From assembly GCA_000436795.1 (NCBI GenBank), contig HF993202.1, positions 1 to 11,181 of the forward strand: a stretch of DNA of 11,181 nt, given 5' to 3'. Made by a program: the position numbers and the translations under genes. Source of the DNA: Bacteroides sp. CAG:1076. Lineage in GTDB: Bacteria > Bacteroidota > Bacteroidia > Bacteroidales > Bacteroidaceae. Positions 1 to 5,331 of this stretch are shown piece after piece (the first letter of the stretch is position 1; every line of letters begins with the position of its first letter). Below the pieces are notes generated by a model. It did not search any database. It worked only from the letters and a program-made list of their open reading frames with translations, and had not been told where the DNA came from.

Positions 1-55
1 ATTCTTATTATTTAAGTTATGTTATAAAAGTGTATTTCTTTTTTTTCTTGCGCTA

Positions 56-87
56 CAAAGATAGGAAAGTTCTTTTGTAAAAACGAA
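56..87 (-). promoter_or_regulatory. Leftward promoter for a gene beyond the left edge
   Basis: On the minus strand, positions 63-56 read TATCTTTG, an exact match to the Bacteroidetes -7 element TAnnTTTG. A partial -33 element (TTCG, positions 87-84) lies 20 nt upstream. Transcription would start near position 49 and run out of the window, so the gene it serves is not visible. The -7 match is direct; use as a promoter is inferred. The 200 bases between it and the sodB promoter contain no gene I can support. Confidence 0.5.
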
Positions 88-265
88 TCTTTCGTTACGT
101 AAAAGTGGGCAAATCTGCGGGCTTTCGACTTAATTACGGAAAAATTTCACTATTTTTAAATTTGGATGTGGTGTTTTGCTATGAGGAGTTATCAATTGTC
201 TGATTATGCTTGTCGGACATATTTCTTTGCCTTCAGTCTTCTTTTTTTCAGAAATAAGAATTAAG

Positions 266-298
266 TTTGTATATGCGAAAGCAGAATCTATATAGATT
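266..298 (+). promoter_or_regulatory. Probable sodB promoter overlapped by a palindrome
   Basis: TTTG at 266-269 is followed after 19 nt by TATATAGA at 289-296. The first part fits the Bacteroidetes -33 element and spacing, while the -7 element is degenerate. A start near 303 would give a leader of about 15 nt before the sodB ATG at 318, like the short leaders of other genes here. The perfect 14-bp palindrome AATCTATATAGATT (285-298) covers the -7 region and could be an operator for a dimeric regulator. No known regulator site is recognised. Confidence 0.45.
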
Positions 299-317
299 AA
301 CCTAAATACTACAAATT

Positions 318-890
318 ATGACACATGTAATGCCTCAGTTACCTTACGGGATGGACGCACTTTCCCCGTATATGAGTAAGGAAACACTCGAATTTCATTA
401 TGGTAAACATCTGCAAACTTATGTAGATAATCTGAACAAGCTGATACCTGGGACGCCTTATGAGAGTATGTCTTTGGACGAGATCGTGACAAAGGCAGAC
501 GGAGGTATATACAACAATGCCGCACAGACATGGAATCATACTTTTTTCTTTCAGAGCCTGACTGGCGGACAGACCGAGATGCCGTTGAAACTGGCTGATG
601 CGTTAAGCAGAGCTTTTGGATCGGTCGACACATTTAAGGAACTGTTTACGAAAGCGGCTTTGGGATTATTTGGTTCTGGCTGGGTATGGCTGGTTGCTGA
701 TAAGGAACATAAGCTTTCAATTGTTGCAGAATCGAATGCCGGCAATCCGTTGACAAAAGGATTACGCCCTGTGATGGTGATAGATGTATGGGAACATGCT
801 TATTACATCGATTACCGGAATCGTCGGGCTGCCTTCGTTGAGGCTTTCTGGAAATTGGTAGACTGGAATAAAGTGGCAGAACGGATTTGA
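318..890 (+). CDS. sodB: Superoxide dismutase, Fe-type or Fe/Mn cambialistic
   Basis: This 190-residue cytosolic enzyme dismutates superoxide to oxygen and hydrogen peroxide. The four metal ligands are all visible: His27 (in FHYGKH), His74 (in WNHTFF), Asp156 and His160 (in DVWEHAYY). Gln70 in the AAQTWNH helix is the position typical of Fe-type rather than Mn-type enzymes. The length is normal for the family and no signal peptide is present. The ATG at 318 is chosen because the protein begins directly with the usual PxLPYxxDALxPxxS segment. The residue two before ligand Asp156 is Val154; as I recall, this site is Thr in E. coli FeSOD and Gly in the cambialistic Porphyromonas gingivalis enzyme, so metal preference is uncertain. 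It has its own promoter and is followed by a hairpin, so it appears monocistronic. In an anaerobe it would act during oxygen exposure. Confidence 0.97.
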   Translation: MTHVMPQLPYGMDALSPYMSKETLEFHYGKHLQTYVDNLNKLIPGTPYESMSLDEIVTKADGGIYNNAAQTWNHTFFFQSLTGGQTEMPLKLADALSRAFGSVDTFKELFTKAALGLFGSGWVWLVADKEHKLSIVAESNAGNPLTKGLRPVMVIDVWEHAYYIDYRNRRAAFVEAFWKLVDWNKVAERI

Positions 891-914
891 ATCGGTAAAA
901 GGAGGATATTCTGT

Positions 915-965
915 CTTAGGCTTGCTTCCTTTCAGCGGGCAAGCCTAAGCAAAATGATGTTTTTT
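915..965 (+). terminator. Hairpin terminator after sodB
   Basis: A perfect 11-bp inverted repeat (915-925 with 939-949, sequence CTTAGGCTTGC and its complement) encloses a 13-nt loop, 25 nt after the sodB stop. The six Ts come only at 960-965, about 10 nt after the stem, so the hairpin may work as a weaker terminator or as a 3'-end stabiliser. It separates sodB from the tat operon, which has its own promoter. Confidence 0.6.
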
Positions 966-1008
966 ATAACTATTTTGTGTGAAAAAGTAACGGGTGGGTT
1001 GCCGTGGC

Positions 1009-1039
1009 TTGCACAAGTTAAAAACAATCTTTACCTTTG
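1009..1039 (+). promoter_or_regulatory. tatAC promoter
   Basis: TTGC at 1009-1012, a 19-nt spacer and TACCTTTG at 1032-1039 fit the Bacteroidetes -33/-7 pattern well. Transcription would begin near 1046, about 40 nt before the tatA ATG. This placement decides the tatA start, because the in-frame ATG at 954 lies upstream of the promoter. The inverted repeat CTTTACC/GGTAAAG (1029-1035 and 1043-1049, 7-nt gap) straddles the -7 element and expected start site and could be an operator or a hairpin at the 5' end of the transcript. Confidence 0.65.
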
Positions 1040-1085
1040 TTTGGTAAAGAAACACATCTGCTTTATTAAAACTAAATTAAAACAC

Positions 1086-1301
1086 ATGAATACCATGTTA
1101 TTATTTATGGGAATCGGTACGCAAGAATTACTTTTCATAGCCTTGATAGTACTGTTGCTTTTTGGAGGTAAAAAGATTCCTGAACTGATGAAGGGATTAG
1201 GCAAAGGAGTGAAAAGCTTTAAAGACGGAATGAATGGGGTAGAAGAAAATCTGAAAGATTCTGCTGAAAAAACGGATAAACCGGAAAATAAGGAAAAGTA
1301 A
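1086..1301 (+). CDS. tatA: Sec-independent protein translocase subunit TatA
   Basis: This 71-residue protein forms the pore-lining oligomer of the twin-arginine translocase, which moves folded proteins across the inner membrane. A short N-terminal membrane helix (about residues 12-26) ends in the conserved Phe26-Gly27 hinge. An amphipathic helix follows (about 31-48, with the [17 protein letters not shown] stretch), then a charged Lys/Glu-rich tail. This is the TatA/E pattern. ATG 1086 is preferred over the in-frame ATG at 954, because 954 precedes the promoter and would add residues not expected in the family; in-frame ATGs at 1095 and 1107 remain possible. tatC starts 5 nt after the stop. 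No tatB is present, so TatA may be bifunctional, as in other minimal Tat systems. Confidence 0.93.
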   Translation: MNTMLLFMGIGTQELLFIALIVLLLFGGKKIPELMKGLGKGVKSFKDGMNGVEENLKDSAEKTDKPENKEK

Positions 1302-1306
1302 CTATC

Positions 1307-2098
1307 GTGGAGCAAAAAAATGAATCGGAACTGACATTCTGGGACCATTTGGATGAATTGAGAGCCACACTTATACGAATTGCGTGTGTGGTTGTTGTGC
1401 TTATGTTATTGTCCTTTTTCTTTAAGGATGAACTTTTCCATATAATCCTGATGCCAAAGGATAATGACTTTTATGTTTATCGCTTTTTCGAGTGGATAGG
1501 AAATGTCTTGCATCTGTCCGGGCTTGAGGCGAACGACTTTCATGTCCGCCTGATTAATACCAAATTGTCGGGGCAGTTTCTCATGCACATGAACGTTTCA
1601 TTTTATGCGGGCATCATACTGGCATCTCCTTATATTCTTTATCAGCTTTTCCGTTTTGTTTCGCCTGCATTGTATGAAAATGAAAAACGTTATTCGGTAC
1701 GGGTTATAGCCTGGGGATATGTTCTGTTTCTCTTGGGCGTATTGTTTAGTTATTTTCTGATTTTTCCTTTCACCTTTCGTTTTCTGGCCCTTTATCAGGT
1801 GAGTCCGGAAGTAGAAAACACCATTACGATTAATTCGTATATCGATACACTTACCATGCTAAGCTTGATGATGGGAATCACGTTTGAAATACCTATTCTT
1901 GCATGGCTGTTTGCTAAGCTTGGCTTTCTGACGGCTGAGTTTATGACTAAATATCGGAAACATGCACTGATCATATCGCTTGTCATTGCTGCTATTATTA
2001 CACCTACTTCCGACGTAGTTACATTATTGATGGTAACCTTTCCTATGTTTGTCTTATACGAAGTAAGTATTCTGATTGTTCGGAGAACTGGTAAATAA
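1307..2098 (+). CDS. tatC: Sec-independent protein translocase subunit TatC
   Basis: This 263-residue polytopic inner-membrane protein is the receptor for twin-arginine signal peptides. Six hydrophobic segments are apparent. Family landmarks are the N-terminal TFWDHLDELR signal-binding segment (10-19), SPALYENEK (119-127) with Glu126 corresponding to E. coli Glu103, GITFEIP with Glu194 in a membrane helix, and ITPTSD with Asp236 near the last helices. The first periplasmic loop (about 50-85) is longer than in E. coli. The start is GTG at 1307, 5 nt after the tatA stop; the ATG at 1320 is out of frame. The tight spacing suggests translational coupling with tatA. Its cargo is not encoded nearby. 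Confidence 0.95.
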   Translation: MEQKNESELTFWDHLDELRATLIRIACVVVVLMLLSFFFKDELFHIILMPKDNDFYVYRFFEWIGNVLHLSGLEANDFHVRLINTKLSGQFLMHMNVSFYAGIILASPYILYQLFRFVSPALYENEKRYSVRVIAWGYVLFLLGVLFSYFLIFPFTFRFLALYQVSPEVENTITINSYIDTLTMLSLMMGITFEIPILAWLFAKLGFLTAEFMTKYRKHALIISLVIAAIITPTSDVVTLLMVTFPMFVLYEVSILIVRRTGK

Positions 2099-2417
2099 GA
2101 AGAGATGATGCGGTATGCGGTGAAACGTGCTGTGAAGTTTTTCTTTTTCTGTAATTGCCTGCTCGTTTTTTTGTACAAAAACAAAAAACTTTTGTACAAA
2201 TTTTCAAAAAACGTCGGGAGAGATTTGACGAGATATGCTGACGCTTTTATTTAATAAAGGTGTTTATTGGTCTTTTTGCCCTTCACGCCTTTCACGAAGG
2301 TTGCTTTACTTTTCAGCTTATGATTAGTAGATGAAATTCAAGACTCTGTTTCTTAATAGATTAGATAGTCTTTTGCTCGGGAAAGAAATTTCCTTTTCAT
2401 GCTTAGAGGACCGAGGC
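2099..2417. other. Intergenic stretch after tatC, no gene seen
   Basis: About 320 bases between the tatC stop and the bidirectional terminator contain no supportable gene or exact TAnnTTTG promoter on either strand. They do contain two TTTGTACAAA palindromes at 2170-2200, listed separately, and a short CCTTTCACGAAGG hairpin near 2287-2300. Without an earlier terminator this stretch would be the tatC 3' untranslated region. Confidence 0.6.
2170..2200. repeat. Tandem TTTGTACAAA palindromes, 21 bp apart
   Basis: The perfect 10-bp palindrome TTTGTACAAA occurs at 2170-2179 and again at 2191-2200. The centre-to-centre distance is 21 bp, two turns of B-DNA, so dimers bound at both would lie on one helix face. 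The left copy is also the core of a longer hairpin, GTTTTT...AAAAAC. Function is unknown. The setting downstream of tatC argues against a simple promoter operator. Confidence 0.5.
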
Positions 2418-2470
2418 AAAAAATAGTCATGTTATAACTCCGAACTCGAGTATTGACATGACTATTTTTT
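2418..2470. terminator. Bidirectional intrinsic terminator between tatC and the lipoprotein gene
   Basis: A perfect 15-bp inverted repeat (2418-2432 with 2456-2470) begins with six As and ends with six Ts around the core TAGTCATGT, with a 23-nt loop. The A and T runs give a terminal U-tract on each strand, so it can end the plus-strand tat transcript and the convergent minus-strand lipoprotein transcript, whose stop codon is 28 nt away. Confidence 0.85.
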
Positions 2471-2498
2471 ATGATTATGAGATACTTTATCAGAAGCT

Positions 2499-3332
2499 CT
2501 ATTTCTGTTTGGCTTCTCCCTCTTCCATTTTTCGGGTAACAAACTGAATTTTTAAGTTTGCTTCTTTTTGTTCTTTGCGTATTTCTTCTATGCCGGCAAG
2601 GATACGTGCCAGATTGCTGACCTCTGTTATAGCCTTGATATCATTGGCATACATAATTGTCTTATAGTTGCGGTCGCCAATAAATTCCAACTTGAGGCTT
2701 TTCTTGTCCTGATTGGCGGCAATATAAGCTGCAACTCCTCCATCATTGCCTACCTTGTAGTCGGCTTTTTCGATGGCCCGTCCCAGGTCGGTTGTTTCAT
2801 AGCTGTCGTTGGATGCTGGTGTTTCGGCAAATGTGTCATCGCCTGCGCTGACTTTTACAGCCGTGTGGTGGATATTTCCTCCTGCACAATAAATAGAGGT
2901 GAGTGACATTTCCCCCAGTTCGTTAACCTGTGCACGCAGGAAAGAACGTCCGATATTCTTTTCTACAATTTGAGTAGGATAGAAGTAGTTTCCTATTTCC
3001 TGATAAGCCGTATCTTTTTCCAGCACGAAATTGCCTTTTATAGAATCGAGTTCTGCCTGTTTGACGACCATCATGCTGTCCAGATAAGTTAGCGTTTTCT
3101 GTTGTTCCTGCAAGTCTATTTGCTGCATGAGCTGGATGCCCGCCTTCCGTACGTCTACAGCTTTGGGATAATAGGTGCGTATGCTGTCTATCTGTAACCG
3201 TGCAAGGTTATAGTCGCCCGCAGCAAAAGCCAGTTCCGCGCGCTGGAACAGTTTTCCTGCGTTTTTGCTGTCACTGTTACATCCTGACAATAATACAATC
3301 AGGGCTGCGGCTGCTAAAGTTATCTTTTTCAT
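2499..3332 (-). CDS. Putative lipoprotein with TPR-like N-terminal region
   Basis: I cannot name the family of this 277-residue protein. It begins with a lipoprotein signal peptide: Lys-Lys, a hydrophobic stretch and a lipobox ending LLSGC, with Cys18 as the lipidation site. Residues about 26-60 (GKLFQRAELAFAAGDYNLAR and following) resemble one tetratricopeptide helix pair. A Gln/Glu-rich, probably coiled segment follows (about 65-95). The middle, with IGRSFLRAQVNELGEMSLTS, looks like a compact beta-rich domain, and the C-terminus (about 235-277) is charged and helical. After Cys18 there is no run of acidic residues like the known Bacteroidetes surface-export signal, so a periplasm-facing location is more likely. 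ATG 3332 is chosen because it places the signal peptide at the N-terminus and follows the promoter; the ATG at 3359 lies inside the -7 element. It is convergent with tatC and divergent from the nucleotidyltransferase gene. Confidence 0.85.
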   Translation of the reverse strand: MKKITLAAAALIVLLSGCNSDSKNAGKLFQRAELAFAAGDYNLARLQIDSIRTYYPKAVDVRKAGIQLMQQIDLQEQQKTLTYLDSMMVVKQAELDSIKGNFVLEKDTAYQEIGNYFYPTQIVEKNIGRSFLRAQVNELGEMSLTSIYCAGGNIHHTAVKVSAGDDTFAETPASNDSYETTDLGRAIEKADYKVGNDGGVAAYIAANQDKKSLKLEFIGDRNYKTIMYANDIKAITEVSNLARILAGIEEIRKEQKEANLKIQFVTRKMEEGEAKQK

Positions 3333-3356
3333 ATAATTAATCAGTTTATTACGGAA

Positions 3357-3364
3357 CAAAAATA
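3357..3364 (-). promoter_or_regulatory. -7 element for the lipoprotein gene
   Basis: The minus strand reads TATTTTTG here, an exact TAnnTTTG match. A start near 3350 would give a leader of about 18 nt before the ATG at 3332. No clear -33 element is visible 19-20 nt upstream. It lies about 50 bp from the divergent promoter at 3407, so the two share a control region. Confidence 0.5.
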
Positions 3365-3406
3365 CAATTAAATCAGTTATTCCCTGCGAGGCTTTTCATT
3401 TTTTTG

Positions 3407-3414
3407 TAATTTTG
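3407..3414 (+). promoter_or_regulatory. -7 element for the tRNA nucleotidyltransferase gene
   Basis: TAATTTTG matches TAnnTTTG. A start near 3421 gives a leader of about 15 nt before the ATG at 3436. This rules out the in-frame TTG at 3412, which is inside the -7 element. The -33 region is not well conserved. Confidence 0.5.
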
Positions 3415-3435
3415 CACGCTAATTTTGTAATAAAC

Positions 3436-4854
3436 ATGGAATTGAAAGAACACTTTACAGGCAAAATATTCAATCTGATATCCGAAACTGCTGACGAACT
3501 GGGACTGGAATGTTACGTGGTAGGAGGTTACGTGCGTGATATATTCCTGAATCGTCCGTCGAAAGACATAGATGTGGTAGTAGTAGGCAGTGGAATTGAG
3601 ATAGCCGAAGCGTTCGGAAAGAAGTTGGGACGTGGTGCCCATGTTTCTGTCTTTAAGAACTTTGGAACTGCACAGGTGAAGTATCACGATGTGGAAGTTG
3701 AATTCGTTGGAGCTCGAAAAGAATCGTATAGCCATGATAGCCGTAAGCCGGTTGTAGAAAACGGAACGTTGGAAGATGATCAAAATCGCCGCGATTTTAC
3801 CATAAATGCATTGGCAGTATGTTTGAATAAAGCTCGTTTTGGAGAGCTGGTAGACCCGTTCGGCGGTCTGGATGACCTGAAGGAACGTACCATACGAACT
3901 CCTCTTGACCCGGATATAACATTCAGTGACGATCCTTTACGCATGATGCGCTGCATTCGCTTTGCTACTCAGTTGAATTTCTTTATAGAGGATGAAACAT
4001 TTGATGCCCTGAGCCGTAACCGTGAGCGCATCAAGATTATTTCACGGGAGCGCATTGCCGATGAATTGAATAAAATATTGCTTTCACCTGTACCTTCGAA
4101 AGGTTTCGTTGACTTAGACCGTTGCGGACTGCTGGAACTGATCTTCCCGGAACTGGTTGCTTTGCAGGGAGTGGAAGTCAGAAATGGAAGAGGGCATAAG
4201 GATAATTTCTATCACACTCTGGAAGTGGTAGACAATATTGCAAAGGTTACCGATAATTTGTGGTTGCGCTGGGCTACTTTGTTGCACGACATTGGAAAGC
4301 CGCGCACTAAACGCTGGGATCCTCGTGTAGGATGGACATTCCATAATCATAATTTCATCGGAGAAAAGATGATACCTGAAATCTTCCGGAAGATGAAGTT
4401 GCCTATGAATGAAAAGATGAAGTACGTTCAAAAGCTGGTCGGTCTTCATATGCGTCCTATTGTGATAGCCGATGAAGAAGTGACCGATTCGGCTGTTCGG
4501 CGACTGCTTTTCGAGGCTGGCGATGATATTGACGATTTGATGCTGCTGTGTGAAGCAGATATTACTTCGAAGAATGAAGTGCGCAAACAACGCTTTCTCG
4601 ACAATTTCAAACTGGTACGTCAGAAACTGAAAGACTTGGAGGAAAAGGATCGTATCCGTAATTTCCAGCCGCCGGTAGATGGTGCTGAGATTATGAAGGT
4701 ATTCAACTTGCAGCCGTGTCGGGAAATCGGCAGTCTGAAAAGCTCTATAAAGGACGCTATTCTGGATGGGATTATTCCTAATGAACACGATGCTGCTTTT
4801 GAGTTTATGCTTAAGAAGGCAAAGCAGATGGGACTGGAGCCCGTCAATCAATAA
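3436..4854 (+). CDS. cca: CCA-adding tRNA nucleotidyltransferase / poly(A) polymerase family protein with HD domain
   Basis: This 472-residue class II nucleotidyltransferase most likely builds or repairs the 3' CCA end of tRNA. The catalytic head has Gly30-Gly31 (VVGGYVRD), the metal-binding pair Asp44-x-Asp46 (SKDIDV), RRDFTIN (118-124) and DDPLR (165-169), the last probably matching the nucleotide-templating motif of bacterial CCA enzymes. The neck has SRERIADELNKIL. A C-terminal HD phosphohydrolase domain follows, with His260, His284-Asp285 (LLHDIGK) and His303/His305 (FHNHNF), as in multifunctional enzymes with phosphatase or phosphodiesterase activity. ATG 3436 is chosen because upstream TTG 3412 lies in the -7 element. 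CCA addition rather than poly(A) synthesis is inferred from family membership and the lack of a second such gene in view. A hairpin follows the stop codon. Confidence 0.9.
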   Translation: MELKEHFTGKIFNLISETADELGLECYVVGGYVRDIFLNRPSKDIDVVVVGSGIEIAEAFGKKLGRGAHVSVFKNFGTAQVKYHDVEVEFVGARKESYSHDSRKPVVENGTLEDDQNRRDFTINALAVCLNKARFGELVDPFGGLDDLKERTIRTPLDPDITFSDDPLRMMRCIRFATQLNFFIEDETFDALSRNRERIKIISRERIADELNKILLSPVPSKGFVDLDRCGLLELIFPELVALQGVEVRNGRGHKDNFYHTLEVVDNIAKVTDNLWLRWATLLHDIGKPRTKRWDPRVGWTFHNHNFIGEKMIPEIFRKMKLPMNEKMKYVQKLVGLHMRPIVIADEEVTDSAVRRLLFEAGDDIDDLMLLCEADITSKNEVRKQRFLDNFKLVRQKLKDLEEKDRIRNFQPPVDGAEIMKVFNLQPCREIGSLKSSIKDAILDGIIPNEHDAAFEFMLKKAKQMGLEPVNQ

Positions 4855-4865
4855 ATCATTATACC

Positions 4866-4913
4866 GTTTTCGGGTTTCCGATCTGTATTTTTGCAAATAG
4901 GAAACCCGAAAAC
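4866..4913. terminator. Long hairpin after cca
   Basis: A perfect 14-bp inverted repeat, GTTTTCGGGTTTCC (4866-4879) and its complement (4900-4913), lies 11 nt after the cca stop with a 20-nt loop. No U-tract follows, so it may terminate poorly or mainly protect the 3' end. The loop contains TATTTTTG (4886-4893), a -7-like octamer, but no good -33 element precedes it. From 4914 to about 5080 I see only AT-rich leader DNA. Confidence 0.5.
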
Positions 4914-5080
4914 AAGAAAAAGATTATTCCTTGTTTAGAGTAATAAGAAATAAATCTAATTATCCAAATAGAAAAGTTTATATAAATAAGAGTTGTCCGT
5001 TTGTACGCTCTATATGTATCTGTAGACTGGTTTTGTGTTTTAAAAGTTGCTCAATTTAGAAAAATATCTGTTAGTTCGTT

Positions 5081-5111
5081 TTTATTTATTCGATCAGAAA
5101 ATATATCTTTG
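5081..5111 (+). promoter_or_regulatory. Promoter of the riboswitch-nrdDG operon
   Basis: TATCTTTG at 5104-5111 is an exact Bacteroidetes -7 element. TTTA at 5081-5084, 19 nt upstream, is a weak -33 element. The expected start (about 5116-5119) falls at the first bases of the riboswitch P1 helix, so the transcript would begin almost directly with the aptamer. Confidence 0.65.
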
Positions 5112-5115
5112 TAGA

Positions 5116-5293
5116 GCTTTTCGTTAGGTAACATAAGCGTTTCAAAAGGGAATGTCGTGTAAATCGGCAACAGTACCCGCTGCTGTGATTCTTAATGAAC
5201 CGGAGGCAATGCATGTGCAAGCCACTATTGTTTGAATACAATGGGAAGGTGTCTGCCGGGGAGAGATCAGTCAGAAGACCTGCCACGAAAAGC
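5116..5293 (+). ncRNA. Adenosylcobalamin (B12) riboswitch
   Basis: Conserved parts of the cobalamin aptamer appear in order. P1 is closed by GCTTTTCGT (5116-5124) pairing perfectly with ACGAAAAGC (5285-5293). The core contains GGGAA (5148-5152), GTGTAAATCGGCAACAGTAC followed by CCGC (5157-5180), and AAGCCACTA around 5219-5227. The diagnostic B12 box AGTCAGAAGACCTGCC occupies 5269-5284. Only 38 nt separate the aptamer from the nrdD ATG, and no terminator hairpin is evident there, so control is probably translational: bound adenosylcobalamin would lower expression of nrdD. This class is established upstream of B12-independent ribonucleotide reductases in genomes that also have a B12-dependent one; that second enzyme is not in this window. 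Confidence 0.93.
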
Positions 5294-5331
5294 AAATCCA
5301 ATCTTTTTATTAACTTTTCAAAGCAAACAGT

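Noticed and set aside
954..1085. Longer tatA product beginning at ATG 954
   Set aside because: This start lies upstream of the tatA promoter (1009-1039) and would add 44 residues before the normal TatA N-terminus.
3333..3359. Longer lipoprotein start at ATG 3359
   Set aside because: It is inside the -7 element and would put nine extra residues before a well-formed lipoprotein signal peptide.
4114..4896. 260-codon minus-strand frame opposite the cca gene
   Set aside because: It is a shadow of a well-conserved gene on the other strand and shows no domain or promoter of its own.
5086..5301. 71-codon minus-strand frame across the riboswitch
   Set aside because: The region is explained by the cobalamin aptamer, with P1 and B12 box intact; the frame is incidental.
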